Positions 25,309-34,804 of a stretch of DNA of 57,081 nt are shown piece after piece. The DNA is from an uncultured Lachnospiraceae bacterium (GTDB lineage Bacteria > Bacillota > Clostridia > Lachnospirales > Lachnospiraceae). Location: contig CALWLK010000047.1 of assembly GCA_944381505.1 (NCBI GenBank), forward strand, positions 1 to 57,081. Reading direction: 5' to 3'. Made by a program: the position numbers and the translations under genes. The first letter of the stretch is position 1. Each line of letters opens with the position of its first letter. The notes under the pieces are model-generated. The model saw only the letters and a program-made list of their open reading frames with translations, searched no databases and was not told where the DNA came from.

Positions 25309-26109
25309 TTAATAGACCATAAATGAATGGGCTGTGACTATATCTTTCCAGTTGTCGCTCACGACTCTGTCAGTGCGCTCGTCCACCCTCTCCGCTCCGG
25401 GGAAGAAGGACATCTGATAAGCTTTTTTAAGGTCTTTGTAGTTTACCACATACTCAAACTTCCCGGGAAGCTCTATCCTGCAGGAGGACAGATCTCCTGA
25501 GACTGCCGTCTTGGCCCTGTCTCTCAGGAGCCTCAGTCCCTCGCCTATGCTCATATTTATGGTAGAGGCCCCCACGCCTTTTTTTACCGGGGCCGTGATT
25601 ATCCCGGGGACCAGTTCCTTTGCCAGAGAGCATATGGCTTCATCACCCGAGATGAATATGGCGGGAACTTTAAACAGGGCCGCCGTATAAGTGTTGAGCA
25701 TAAACTCGCTCATAAGCTTTCCGTTTAAATATATGTGATTGCTGTTTCCCGTGGAGGTGTGGCTTATAGGATTGCCGCCGCAGCCCGCAGGCGAATGATA
25801 CCCCACGTAAAGCACAGCGTCAAAGCTCTCGTCTATTCCGAACATCATGTTGAAGGGATGTCCGCTCTTTCCTCTTATGAGCTTAACCCTCTCGGGCAGA
25901 GCCATAAAGTCTATATTAGTGGCGTCCCCGTGTCCGTCCTTCACTACGATCTCGTCGGCTCCCGCTTCGAGGCAAGCCTCGCAGACTGCGACCACCTCCC
26001 TCGTCATCTCCTCGGCAAAAGGCCGGTAGACCGCCTCCTCCTTGTGGGTCTCAACACTGAGGGTAGTGCCTATGCACCCCTCTATATCCGCGCTGATAAA
26101 CAGCTTCAT
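25309..26109 (-). CDS. dppA: M55 family D-aminopeptidase
   Basis: Zinc peptidase of the DppA family, which in Bacillus releases D-amino acids such as D-Ala from peptides. 266 residues, close to the usual 270. Metal ligands appear in SADIEG (Asp8, Glu10), KDGHGDAT (Asp58, His60), VGYHSPAG (His about 104) and SGDEA (Glu about 151 region). AAGGAGG precedes the ATG. It follows the importer genes directly, as in the B. subtilis dpp operon, though there dppA comes first. Peptides from cell-wall turnover are a plausible substrate. Confidence 0.92.
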   Translation of the reverse strand: MKLFISADIEGCIGTTLSVETHKEEAVYRPFAEEMTREVVAVCEACLEAGADEIVVKDGHGDATNIDFMALPERVKLIRGKSGHPFNMMFGIDESFDAVLYVGYHSPAGCGGNPISHTSTGNSNHIYLNGKLMSEFMLNTYTAALFKVPAIFISGDEAICSLAKELVPGIITAPVKKGVGASTINMSIGEGLRLLRDRAKTAVSGDLSSCRIELPGKFEYVVNYKDLKKAYQMSFFPGAERVDERTDRVVSDNWKDIVTAHSFMVY

Positions 26110-26169
26110 TTTAATTATGCCTCCTTGGCGTGCTCCGCCTTTTTATTCCCCGTGTACATCTCGCTGATC

Positions 26170-27219
26170 TTATTTTTCTTTCTCAGCCTCCGGCTCATTT
26201 GTGTCCTTTGCAGGTGACTTTGACTCTGTTTTGTTTACCGCGGGGTTATCCTTGTCGTAGAGATGGCAGTAAACGAAATGGTCATCTCCCACCTGATACT
26301 TCTTGGGAGCCTCCCTCTTACATATCTCCATGCACTTCGGGCATCTGGTGTGGAACTTGCAGCCCGAGGGAGGATTTATAGCAGACGGAATATTTCCCTC
26401 AAGTATTATCCTGTCCTTCTTTACGTTGGGATCAGGAATGGGCACAGCCGACAAAAGGGCTTGGGTGTAGGGGTGCATGGGATTTTTGTAGAGGTTTTCC
26501 TTGTTTGCCTCCTCCACGAAATTCCCGAGATACATTACCCCTATCCTGTCGCTGATATGCTCCACGACACTTAAGTCATGGGCTATGAAAATATAAGTGA
26601 AATTATATTCCTTCTTGAGCTTTGACATAAGGTTCAGCACCTGTGACTGTATAGAAACGTCAAGGGCCGACACCGGCTCGTCCGCCACTATGAGCTGAGG
26701 TCTTACCGCCAAGGCTCTCGCTATTCCTATCCTCTGCCTCTGACCTCCCGAGAACTCGTGGGGATAGCGCCTTGCGTGGTAGTCGTCCATACCTACAGCT
26801 CTCAAAAGCTCCACGACCTTATCGTCTATCTCCTTTTTGCCCTTTGCCAAGCCATGGACGATGAGGGGCTCGGCCAGAATATCCCTTACGGACATTCTGG
26901 GATTCAGGGAAGCATAGGGATCCTGAAATACCATCTGTACCTTTTTCCTTACGCTTCTCATCTGATTGCTGTTATAGTCCTGTATCTCCTCGCCGTCAAG
27001 TATGATCTTTCCGTCAGTGGGCTCTATGAGCTTACAGATAGCCTTTCCGAGAGTGGACTTTCCGCAGCCCGACTCTCCCACTATTCCGAAGACCTCTCCC
27101 CTCTTCACTTCAAAATCCACTCCGTCCACGGCCTTTACAAAGGTCTTTTTCCCCGGAAGGCCGCCTGACACAGGATAGTATTGTTTCAAACCTTCAACTT
27201 TTAATAAATCTTCTGCCAT
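26170..27219 (-). CDS. dppF: Peptide ABC transporter ATP-binding protein (DppF/OppF type)
   Basis: 349 residues. Walker A GESGCGKSTLGK (about 43), signature FSGGQRQRIGIARAL, Walker B LIVADEPVSALD, and the C-terminal oligopeptide-transporter extension with a Cys cluster (CKFHTRCPKCMEIC). A charged Lys/Glu/Pro-rich tail of about 30 residues ends the protein. I start at 27219, after a GGGAGG site and 10 bases past the dppD stop; the frame extends to a GTG at 27240 that would overlap dppD. It pairs with DppD to power peptide import. Confidence 0.93.
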   Translation of the reverse strand: MAEDLLKVEGLKQYYPVSGGLPGKKTFVKAVDGVDFEVKRGEVFGIVGESGCGKSTLGKAICKLIEPTDGKIILDGEEIQDYNSNQMRSVRKKVQMVFQDPYASLNPRMSVRDILAEPLIVHGLAKGKKEIDDKVVELLRAVGMDDYHARRYPHEFSGGQRQRIGIARALAVRPQLIVADEPVSALDVSIQSQVLNLMSKLKKEYNFTYIFIAHDLSVVEHISDRIGVMYLGNFVEEANKENLYKNPMHPYTQALLSAVPIPDPNVKKDRIILEGNIPSAINPPSGCKFHTRCPKCMEICKREAPKKYQVGDDHFVYCHLYDKDNPAVNKTESKSPAKDTNEPEAEKEK

Positions 27220-27229
27220 ACTGACCTCC

Positions 27230-28207
27230 CTATTTTTCACTGCGCCAACATCTGCTCAGATGGCCGTCGCCCACATCGAAAAATCCGGGCTCCTCTTCTC
27301 TGCAGCGGTCCGTCGCGTAAGGACATCTGGGCGCGAACTTACATCCCTTGGGCATATATTTGGGATTCGGAACATTGCCCGGGATGGAAGCCAGCTCCTC
27401 CACATGCTGCCCGAGCTTGGGTATCGAATTGAGAAGTCCCTCTGTGTAAGGATGGGCTGTCCTGTCAAATATATCGTAGACATTTCCCTTCTCAACGACG
27501 CGGCCGCAGTACATTACCACAACATCGTCGCAGGTCTCCGCCACAACGCCCAAGTCATGGGTTATGAATATGATGGAGGTTCCTATCTCCTCCTTAAGAT
27601 GGTTCATCAGATCAATTATCTGAGCCTGAATAGTCACGTCGAGAGCCGTTGTGGGCTCGTCGGCAATAAGTATCTTGGGATTGCAGACAAGGGCCATAGC
27701 TATCATTACTCTCTGACGCTGTCCTCCCGAAAGCTGGAAGGGATACTCGTTCACCATGCGCTCGGCTCTGGGAAGCCCTGTCTTCTTGAGCATCTCCACA
27801 GCCATAGCCTTGGCCTCGGCCTTGGACTTGTCCTGATGCATGCGGATGGCCTCCACTATCTGGTCGCCTATCTTCATTACAGGATTGAGGCTGGTCATGG
27901 GCTCCTGAAATATCATGGAGATCTGATTTCCCCTTATCTTTCTTCTCTCCTCGTCGCTGAGGTGAGTGATGTCCTTTCCGTCAAGCAGGATCTCTCCCTC
28001 CACCACCTTTCCCGTGGTGCCCATGAGAAGGCCCATCACAGAGAGAGCGGTGACTGACTTTCCGCTTCCCGACTCTCCCACTATTCCCAGGGTGGAGCCC
28101 TCCTTAAGCTCTATGTCTACACCGTCTACAGACTTTACCACTCCGTTGTCCGTATAGAAATAGGTGTGCATGTTTTTTATTTCAAGTATATTTTTTCTCG
28201 TATCCAT
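27230..28207 (-). CDS. dppD: Peptide ABC transporter ATP-binding protein (DppD/OppD type)
   Basis: 325 residues. Walker A GESGSGKSVTAL (about 45), Q-loop MIFQEPMTSLNPV, signature LSGGQRQRVMIAMAL, Walker B LIADEPTTALD, and the C-terminal extension with the four-Cys segment (CKFAPRCPYATDRC) found in the oligopeptide family. Partner of DppF; 14-base gap from the upstream permease gene. GGAGGGTGAG is the ribosome site. Confidence 0.94.
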   Translation of the reverse strand: MDTRKNILEIKNMHTYFYTDNGVVKSVDGVDIELKEGSTLGIVGESGSGKSVTALSVMGLLMGTTGKVVEGEILLDGKDITHLSDEERRKIRGNQISMIFQEPMTSLNPVMKIGDQIVEAIRMHQDKSKAEAKAMAVEMLKKTGLPRAERMVNEYPFQLSGGQRQRVMIAMALVCNPKILIADEPTTALDVTIQAQIIDLMNHLKEEIGTSIIFITHDLGVVAETCDDVVVMYCGRVVEKGNVYDIFDRTAHPYTEGLLNSIPKLGQHVEELASIPGNVPNPKYMPKGCKFAPRCPYATDRCREEEPGFFDVGDGHLSRCWRSEK

Positions 28208-28220
28208 ATCTCACCCTCCA

Positions 28221-29099
28221 TCAATCGCTGAGCTTCGGATCAAGAGCGTCTCTCAGTCCGTCTCCCAGAAGGTTGAAGCAAAGCACAGTGAAGAATATAG
28301 CAAGTCCCGGGAAAAGCGTAATGTGCCAGCTCGTCATCATGTAAGTCCTTCCGTTACTTAAGAGAAGGCCCCACTCGGGTGTGGGAGGCTGAGCTCCCAT
28401 TCCCAGAAAGCTCAAGCTTGAAGCCGTAAGTATGGAAGTACCTATGGACATGGTATACTGAACTATGATATTGGGTATAGCGCTTGGAAGGATATGTCGG
28501 AAAAGTATCCTGGCATCGCTGTCTCCGATATTCTTGGCAGCCTGCACGAAGACATTTCCCTTGGTGGCAAGGGTCGTGCTTCGAACCAGCCTTGCGAAGG
28601 TAGGGGTGCTGAATACCGCCACTGCGATGACAACGTTTGTCATTCCGCTTCCCAGTATAGCTATTATGGCTATTGCAAGGATGATGCCGGGGAAGGCGAA
28701 AAGCACGTCACAGATACGCATGATACATGAGTCCAAAAAGCCTCCGTAGTATCCTCCCAGAAGTCCCAGAACAGTTCCACATATAGCGGCTATACTGACA
28801 GAGAAAAGTCCCACGCTGAGGGATATCCTGGTCCCGCATATGATCCTTGAAAAGAGATCTCTTCCGAACTCGTCGGTCCCGAACCAGTGAGCGGCGCTGG
28901 GGCCCTGCATTATCGCATTGTAATCATACTCGTTTATGCCGTAAGGAGCTATCTGATAGCTGATGAAGGAGAGTATGACAAGCATAAATATGAAAACCAA
29001 AGCCACTATCGCGGTCTTCTGCTTTTTGAATTTCCTGAGGAAATCCTTAAACGGTGTATTCACATCCGTCTTTTCGGTTAAAACCTTTTCTTTTGCCAT
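28221..29099 (-). CDS. dppC: Peptide ABC transporter permease (DppC type)
   Basis: 292 residues. A cytosolic N-terminal segment of about 30 residues leads into six hydrophobic segments. The first loop holds HWFGTDEFGRDLFSRII, the hallmark of the DppC/OppC N-terminal domain, and the EAA-type loop is around HILPSAIPNIIVQ. Forms the channel with DppB. AAAGGAGG precedes the ATG. Confidence 0.94.
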   Translation of the reverse strand: MAKEKVLTEKTDVNTPFKDFLRKFKKQKTAIVALVFIFMLVILSFISYQIAPYGINEYDYNAIMQGPSAAHWFGTDEFGRDLFSRIICGTRISLSVGLFSVSIAAICGTVLGLLGGYYGGFLDSCIMRICDVLFAFPGIILAIAIIAILGSGMTNVVIAVAVFSTPTFARLVRSTTLATKGNVFVQAAKNIGDSDARILFRHILPSAIPNIIVQYTMSIGTSILTASSLSFLGMGAQPPTPEWGLLLSNGRTYMMTSWHITLFPGLAIFFTVLCFNLLGDGLRDALDPKLSD

Positions 29100-29115
29100 G
29101 ACAGACCTCCTTTCT

Positions 29116-30036
29116 TTAACTCAGCTTTATCTCAGGGTTCAAGAGGGCATACAAGATGTCCACAACCAAGTTGATGACAATAAAGTGCAGCGAGAATATA
29201 AGTATCAGCGACTGGATAGCATTGTAGTCTCTGTAATTTACGGATTCAACAAGGAGTGACCCCAGTCCCGGGAAGGCAAACACCGATTCTGTAACAACTG
29301 AGCCTCCCAGAAGGAAACCGAACTGCAGTCCCACAACAGTCACCACCGAGATCATAGCGTTTCTGAAAGCGTGCTTCCAGATGACAGTCTTCTCGCGAAG
29401 TCCTTTTGCTCTCGCTGTCCTTATATAATCCTCCTTCATGACTTCGATTATGGAGGATCTGGTAAATCTCGCTATTATGGCCGCTATACTCGTGCCCAGA
29501 GCTATACCGGGAAGCACGAAGCTCTTCCATGAGTCGGCTCCCGTGGTGGGGAACCAGTTTAGATTTACGGCAAACACCATTATCAACAGAAAGCCTATCC
29601 AGAAGGATGGCATGGATATACCTGAAATAGCCAAGGTCATTCCGGTGTAGTCCTGCCACTTGGATCGGTGCTTTCCGGACCACACTCCCAACAGCACTCC
29701 GACTATGACGCTCCACACAAGGCTGAATACCGTCAGCTTTACTGTGTTCATATAGCGAAGGCTTACCTCCAAAGCAACAGGACGCTTTGTCCTCAAAGAG
29801 TCCCCCAGATCTCCGTGGAGCAGTCCTGTGACATATTCAATGTACTGCTTCGGTATGGGTTCATTAAGGCCCAATTCCTCCCTGATGACCTCCACGTCCT
29901 CCAGGGTAGCCTGAGGCCCCGCCACAAGTCTTGCGGGATCTCCGGGTATCATGCGGACGAAGAAGAATACGAAAGTGACTACTATTATCAGGGTGGGGAT
30001 AACGCCTATTATTCTCTTAACAATATATCTGAGCAT
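29116..30036 (-). CDS. dppB: Peptide ABC transporter permease (DppB type)
   Basis: 306 residues with six hydrophobic segments. The N-terminal KRIIGVIPTLIIVVTFVFF segment, MIPGDPAR, and the EAA-type loop (RTARAKGLREKTVIWKHAFRNA) are typical of DppB/OppB. First permease gene of the operon, separated from the binding-protein gene by a 90-base gap holding a strong hairpin. Confidence 0.94.
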   Translation of the reverse strand: MLRYIVKRIIGVIPTLIIVVTFVFFFVRMIPGDPARLVAGPQATLEDVEVIREELGLNEPIPKQYIEYVTGLLHGDLGDSLRTKRPVALEVSLRYMNTVKLTVFSLVWSVIVGVLLGVWSGKHRSKWQDYTGMTLAISGISMPSFWIGFLLIMVFAVNLNWFPTTGADSWKSFVLPGIALGTSIAAIIARFTRSSIIEVMKEDYIRTARAKGLREKTVIWKHAFRNAMISVVTVVGLQFGFLLGGSVVTESVFAFPGLGSLLVESVNYRDYNAIQSLILIFSLHFIVINLVVDILYALLNPEIKLS

Positions 30037-30062
30037 TATTTATTCTCCCATCTCTTATATAA

Positions 30063-30098
30063 ATTGGCTTGGCAGCCTTCTTACGCCGCCAAGCCAAT
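30063..30098 (-). repeat. Intercistronic hairpin between binding protein and dppB
   Basis: ATTGGCTTGGC (30063-30073) and GCCAAGCCAAT (30088-30098) form a perfect 11-bp stem with a 14-base loop. On the minus strand it is followed by TTTATATAAG. Such hairpins after binding-protein genes usually protect or partly terminate the message so the binding protein is made in excess. Confidence 0.75.
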
Positions 30099-30126
30099 AG
30101 TGCCAAAATCCTGTTCCGATTTTACA

Positions 30127-31845
30127 TTACTGAAGCATTCTTGCGTTTCTGACATTCAAGCAGTTGTCAGGGAACACCTTAACATTGGCGATCTTGTTTG
30201 AGGTAGCCCATGTGTTGTAGTCGTTTGCAAGGCATACAAGAGGGCAGTCCTCCCAAACAATGTCCTGAGCCTCAGCGTATTTCTCGGCTCTGACGTCCTC
30301 GTCTGCTGTGGAAAGAGCCTCATAGAGGAGATTGTCGAATTCCTCGTTCTCGTAGTAGCAGATGTTGTAGCTCATAGGAGGCTCCGACTCTATTGCAAGG
30401 AGAGGCCTTATAGCCCAGTCGGCATCACCTGTGGAAGATGACCATCCGATGATGTAGAGCTCTACCTCTGCCTCCGAGCCGGGTCCGCTTACATTCTCAA
30501 CCGTATCGTTGACTACCGCGCTCTCGAGAGAGTTGATGTTCACGGTTATTCCCACCTGAGCAAGCTGCTGCTGCAAGAACTCCGCCTGCTTTAAGTTTGC
30601 GGTGGTGCTTGAGCAGATAAGGGTTGTCTCAAATCCGTCGGGATATCCCGCCTCGGCAAGGAGCTCCTTGGCCTTCTCGGGGTTGTACTCATAGGGATCA
30701 TTTGCCTTGTAGTGCTGTGTGGCGGGTCCCATTATTGAAGTCGCAGGCGATGCAAGTCCGTTCTTTACGACTGCAACGTATGCGTCCTTGTTGATGGCGT
30801 AGTTCATTGCCTGACGCACTCTCACGTCGTTGAAGGGAGCCTTCTGATTGTTCATGAAGAGGTAACGAACAACGATTCCCTCCTCTGCTCCTACATATAC
30901 GCTTGTATCCTGTGCCAAGGTAGCCATGCTCTCTGTGGGAACGGGCCAGATGAAATCCGCATCCCCTGCCTGAAGCATAGCCACACGTGTGGCATTCTCC
31001 GCAACGGGTCTGAAGGTAATGCTCTTAAATCCCGCATCGGGCTCCGCGAGAGCCTCTCCTCCGCAGATCTCGGGATCATATCCCCACCAATCCTTGTTGA
31101 GCTCTACTGTGGCATGGTCTCCTGCCACCCACTCCACGAAGGTATACTGACCTGTACCTACAGGGTTCTCCGCGCAGGCCTCATTTCCCTGAGCAATGAT
31201 CTGAGGGCTCATGAGAACACATGCGGGATGAGCAAGGGTCGCGATGAACGCTCCGAAGGGCTCCTGAAGATGAATCTTTACAGTGTAGTCGTCGATTATC
31301 TCTGTGTTGTCGATAACGTTGCAGAGAAGCGTTGTCCTCTTAAGTCCCAGGTTCTCGTCTCCCCAACGGTCAAGGTTCGCCTTTGCGGCCTCGGCGTCAA
31401 AGTTTGTTCCGTCCGAGAAGGATATGCCCTGTCTCAAATGAAGCGTGTACTCTGTGGCGTCCTCATTCGCCTCATAGCTCTCGGCGAGCATGGGGATGAT
31501 CTCCATCTCATCGTTAAATCCGAAGAAGCCGTCCATTATAAGTCTCTGGATACCTCCTGAGAGGGTATCCGAGGTGTCCATGGGATCCATGGTGGTGAAA
31601 TCCACAAGCATAGCCCCCACTACATCGGTCTCCTGAGATACAGACTCTCCCTCCGGCACAGTTATCTCCGTAGCCGATACGGGGAGGGCTGTTGCAGCTG
31701 CGTCGCCTGCCGCCTCACCTGCTGCTTCTCCCGCAGCGGCAGTAGTCTCTGTCGCAGAGTTTCCGCCTCCCCCGCAGGCTGCAAGTGAAAGAGCCATTGC
31801 TCCGACCATCATAAGGGCCGTGAGTCTCTTTAATGTCTTTTTCAT
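30127..31845 (-). CDS. Peptide ABC transporter substrate-binding lipoprotein
   Basis: 572 residues of the family 5 extracellular solute-binding proteins. Signal peptide with lipobox SLAAC; Cys24 would be lipidated and is followed by Gly-rich and Ala/Glu-rich linker sequence. The central fold shows TEYTLHLRQGISFSDGTNF and RVRQAMNYAINKDAYV, landmarks of this family. I start at 31845, with GGAGG upstream; a reading frame up to 31872 begins at a poorer site. First gene of the operon that also encodes the importer and peptidases. Confidence 0.94.
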   Translation of the reverse strand: MKKTLKRLTALMMVGAMALSLAACGGGGNSATETTAAAGEAAGEAAGDAAATALPVSATEITVPEGESVSQETDVVGAMLVDFTTMDPMDTSDTLSGGIQRLIMDGFFGFNDEMEIIPMLAESYEANEDATEYTLHLRQGISFSDGTNFDAEAAKANLDRWGDENLGLKRTTLLCNVIDNTEIIDDYTVKIHLQEPFGAFIATLAHPACVLMSPQIIAQGNEACAENPVGTGQYTFVEWVAGDHATVELNKDWWGYDPEICGGEALAEPDAGFKSITFRPVAENATRVAMLQAGDADFIWPVPTESMATLAQDTSVYVGAEEGIVVRYLFMNNQKAPFNDVRVRQAMNYAINKDAYVAVVKNGLASPATSIMGPATQHYKANDPYEYNPEKAKELLAEAGYPDGFETTLICSSTTANLKQAEFLQQQLAQVGITVNINSLESAVVNDTVENVSGPGSEAEVELYIIGWSSSTGDADWAIRPLLAIESEPPMSYNICYYENEEFDNLLYEALSTADEDVRAEKYAEAQDIVWEDCPLVCLANDYNTWATSNKIANVKVFPDNCLNVRNARMLQ

Positions 31846-31934
31846 GTTTTGCTGTCCTCCTTTAATTTTCAATACACCACATCGTTAAAGTCGGCATTTA
31901 AAAAAAATAATCCTGTTTTGGTATATTGTTTAGA

Positions 31935-31963
31935 ATTATCCTCTATTCTTAAGGTTATGTCAA
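31935..31963 (-). promoter_or_regulatory. Predicted promoter of the peptide operon
   Basis: On the minus strand a perfect TTGACA (31958-31963) and GATAAT (31935-31940) are 17 bases apart. The leader is about 85 bases and I see no obvious regulator site such as a CodY-like box in it. Confidence 0.7.
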
Positions 31964-31991
31964 TATTTTTATCGTTTCAAATAAAGAGTAC

Positions 31992-32037
31992 AAAAAGCCG
32001 CCTGCCGCAAAACCCTCATGTTTTCGCGGCGGCAGCT
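31992..32037 (-). terminator. Terminator of the aspartase-malic enzyme-fumarase cluster
   Basis: A GC-rich stem (GCCGCCTGCCGC region pairing with GCGGCGGCAGC region, imperfect) lengthened by AAAAC with GTTTT around a small loop. On the minus strand it is followed by CTTTTTG; on the plus strand by a long T run, so it may act both ways. Confidence 0.7.
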
Positions 32038-32097
32038 TATATGTTTTTTTTTTATGTTAGCTATAACCAAGCCTTATTTTGTAAAAAATCGTAATAT

Positions 32098-33462
32098 TTA
32101 AACCATTTCCTCGGGCTTGAATACCTCATCAAACCTCTCTGCGTCGAGAAAGCCAAGAGACACACAGGCCTCCTTCAGGCTCGTGTTCTCGGCGTAGGCC
32201 TTCTTTGCCACCTTTGCGGCGTTCTCGTAGCCTATATAGGGATTCAAGCAGGTGACAAGCATCAACGAGTTGTGAAGATTGTGATGCATCTTCTCCCTGT
32301 CCGCCTTTATTCCTACCGCACAGTTTTTGTTGAAGGAATTTATGCTGTCGGCAAGGAGCCTTACGGACTGGAGGTAGTTGTATATTATCACAGGCATGAA
32401 TACATTGAGCTCGAAATTTCCCTGTGAAGCTCCGAAGCCTACAGCGGCGTCATTTCCCATTACCTGAACCGCCACCATGGTCACAGCCTCGCACTGGGTG
32501 GGATTTACCTTCCCGGGCATGATGGAGGATCCGGGCTCGTTGGCGGGGATAGTTATCTCTCCTATCCCAAGCCTGGGGCCGCTTGCAAGCCATCTTACGT
32601 CGTTTGCTATCTTCATCATATTGGCCGCCAGAGCCTTCAGGGCTCCGTGTCCGAAGCAGAGAGCGTCCTTTGAGGTGAGGGCATGGAATTTGTTCTCATC
32701 GCTTGAGAAGCTGTATCCCGTAAGCTCTGACACCTGCCTTGCCACCTCCTCGGCAAATCCCTCGGGGCAGTTGAGCCCTGTTCCCACGGCTGTGCCTCCA
32801 AGGGCCAGCTTCGAAGTCCACTTCAATGACTCCTCTATCTGCTCGAGATTGTTGAGGAGCATATATCTCCACCCGCTTATCTCCTGGGAAAATGCAATGG
32901 GCGTGGCGTCCTGAAGATGGGTCCTTCCGCTCTTTATCACACCTCTGTTTTCCTCCTCAAGCCTCTCAAAGGTCTCAATGAGGCCTTTTACGGCGGGAAT
33001 GAGCTTCTCCCTCGTCTCCGTCACAGCCGCTATGTGCATGGCTGTGGGGAAGGTGTCGTTTGAGGACTGAGACATATTTACGTCGTCGTTGGGGTGAAGG
33101 AGCTTTTTTCCCGCTATCTCGTTGCCCCTGTTGGCGATGACCTCATTTACATTCATGTTTGACTGGGTTCCTGAGCCCGTCTGCCAAACCACCAGAGGAA
33201 AATGCTCGGAGAGCTTTCCCTCGTATATCTCATCGCAGGCCTTCTTTATTATCTCGCACTTTTCATCCGAAAGCCTCGACAGCTTATTGTTTGTTATGGC
33301 CGCCGCCTTCTTTAATATGGAGAAAGCCCTTATTACCTCCTCGGGCATCCTCTCCTTTCCTATGACAAAATTCTCGTGAGAGCGCTCTGTCTGAGCTCCC
33401 CAGTAGGCGTCCTCGGGGACCTGCATCTCTCCCATGGAATCATGTTCTGTCCTGTATTTCAT
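32098..33462 (-). CDS. fumC: Fumarate hydratase class II
   Basis: Reversibly hydrates fumarate to L-malate, oxygen-stable and without iron-sulfur cluster. 454 residues with [13 protein letters not shown] (about 95-107), [11 protein letters not shown] and the superfamily signature [11 protein letters not shown] near residue 315. It is close in sequence to the aspartase two genes upstream, but [12 protein letters not shown] and [11 protein letters not shown] match fumarase. With aspartase and malic enzyme it completes a path from aspartate to pyruvate. AAGGTAAG precedes the ATG, 27 bases after the malic enzyme stop. Confidence 0.93.
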   Translation of the reverse strand: MKYRTEHDSMGEMQVPEDAYWGAQTERSHENFVIGKERMPEEVIRAFSILKKAAAITNNKLSRLSDEKCEIIKKACDEIYEGKLSEHFPLVVWQTGSGTQSNMNVNEVIANRGNEIAGKKLLHPNDDVNMSQSSNDTFPTAMHIAAVTETREKLIPAVKGLIETFERLEEENRGVIKSGRTHLQDATPIAFSQEISGWRYMLLNNLEQIEESLKWTSKLALGGTAVGTGLNCPEGFAEEVARQVSELTGYSFSSDENKFHALTSKDALCFGHGALKALAANMMKIANDVRWLASGPRLGIGEITIPANEPGSSIMPGKVNPTQCEAVTMVAVQVMGNDAAVGFGASQGNFELNVFMPVIIYNYLQSVRLLADSINSFNKNCAVGIKADREKMHHNLHNSLMLVTCLNPYIGYENAAKVAKKAYAENTSLKEACVSLGFLDAERFDEVFKPEEMV

Positions 33463-33489
33463 AGCTTACCTTATCCCTCCTCGAGAAAA

Positions 33490-34665
33490 TCAAATGTTCT
33501 TGCAGACGCCCTGCTCCTTAGCCACCTTCATTACGCTCTCGGATACAGCCTTTGCCACTCTGTTGTCAAAGGCGTCGGGGATGATGAAGTCGGGGCAGAG
33601 CTCCTTCTCGTCCACAAGGGAGGCTATTGCCTTTGCCGCAGCCATCTTCATCTCCTCTGTTATCTTCGTGGCATGAGCGTCGAGGGCTCCTCTGAATATT
33701 CCGGGGAATACAAGTACGTTATTTATCTGGTTGGGGAAGTCGCTCCTTCCTGTAGCTATGACCTTGGCTCCTCCGGCCTTTGCCTCGTCGGGCATTATCT
33801 CAGGCACAGGGTTTGCCATGGCAAATATTATGGCGTCCTTTGCCATGGAGCTTACCATCTCCTTTGTCACGGTGTTTGGAGCTGAAACTCCGAGGAATAT
33901 ATCCTTGCCCTTAAGGACCTCGGCAAGACTTCCGTGCTCGTTATTCTTGTTGGTTATCTCGGCGATCTTCTCCTTCACAGGGTTCATATGGTCTCTGCCC
34001 TTTGCAATGGCTCCGGACCTGTCGCAGAGTATAACGTTTCCTATACCGTAGTTAATGAGAAGCTTTGAGATGGCAACGCCTGCCGCTCCCGCTCCGTTTA
34101 TTACCACCTGACAATCCTCAGCCTTCTTTCCGACTATCTTGAGAGCGTTTATTATGCCGGCAAGGCAAACCACTGCGGTTCCGTGCTGGTCATCGTGGAA
34201 TACGGGTATATCAAGCTCCTCCTTAAGTCTCTCCTCTATCTCAAAGCATCTGGGGGCGGAGATGTCCTCAAGGTTTATTCCTCCGAAGGTGGGGGCTATC
34301 CTCTTTACAGTCTCAACTATCTCGTCCACATCCTTTGTGGCAAGGCAGATGGGAAAGGCATCCACATTTCCGAACTCCTTAAAGAGTATGGCCTTTCCCT
34401 CCATGACGGGCATTCCCGCCTCAGGGCCTATATCTCCGAGTCCGAGGACCGCTGTTCCGTCTGTGACTACCGCCACGAGATTTCCCTTTGCAGTGTACTT
34501 GTAAGCATCGTTTACATTGTCGTGTATCTTTTTGCAGGGCTCTGCAACTCCGGGAGTGTAGGCGGTGCTAAGGTCCTCCTTGGTCTTTACAGGCACCTTT
34601 GAATGTACCTCTATCTTTCCTCTGTGCTCCTCATGCATGGCAAGGCTTGCTTTATTGTAATCCAT
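33490..34665 (-). CDS. NAD(P)-dependent malic enzyme (short bacterial form)
   Basis: Oxidatively decarboxylates malate to pyruvate. 391 residues, the short form without a phosphotransacetylase domain. Catalytic Tyr in STAYTPGVAEP (about 36), Lys in VMEGKAILFKEF (about 91), metal ligands in PVFHDDQHGTA (about 133), and the NAD(P) motif INGAGAAGVA (about 165). ATG at 34665 has GAGGTG six bases upstream; the frame begins with GTG at 34674 inside that site. The 139-base gap upstream holds a perfect inverted repeat that may be an operator. Confidence 0.93.
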   Translation of the reverse strand: MDYNKASLAMHEEHRGKIEVHSKVPVKTKEDLSTAYTPGVAEPCKKIHDNVNDAYKYTAKGNLVAVVTDGTAVLGLGDIGPEAGMPVMEGKAILFKEFGNVDAFPICLATKDVDEIVETVKRIAPTFGGINLEDISAPRCFEIEERLKEELDIPVFHDDQHGTAVVCLAGIINALKIVGKKAEDCQVVINGAGAAGVAISKLLINYGIGNVILCDRSGAIAKGRDHMNPVKEKIAEITNKNNEHGSLAEVLKGKDIFLGVSAPNTVTKEMVSSMAKDAIIFAMANPVPEIMPDEAKAGGAKVIATGRSDFPNQINNVLVFPGIFRGALDAHATKITEEMKMAAAKAIASLVDEKELCPDFIIPDAFDNRVAKAVSESVMKVAKEQGVCKNI

Positions 34666-34699
34666 TTCTTCCACCTCTCGATCTTCATATTTTTGTCCG

Positions 34700-34732
34700 A
34701 TAACATTTTACAACATTATCGGACATTTATCT
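34700..34732. promoter_or_regulatory. Perfect inverted repeat upstream of malic enzyme
   Basis: TGTCCGATAA and TTATCGGACA flank about a dozen bases in the gap between aspA and the malic enzyme gene. No T-tract follows on the minus strand, so an operator or an RNA structure is likelier than a terminator. Exact ends are good to a few bases. Confidence 0.5.
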
Positions 34733-34804
34733 CTGTTTAAAATATACTTTTTTCGCACTGAGCCATACCGTTTTTCTATAGTAAGGCTCTCGAATCGGCC
34801 CTTA

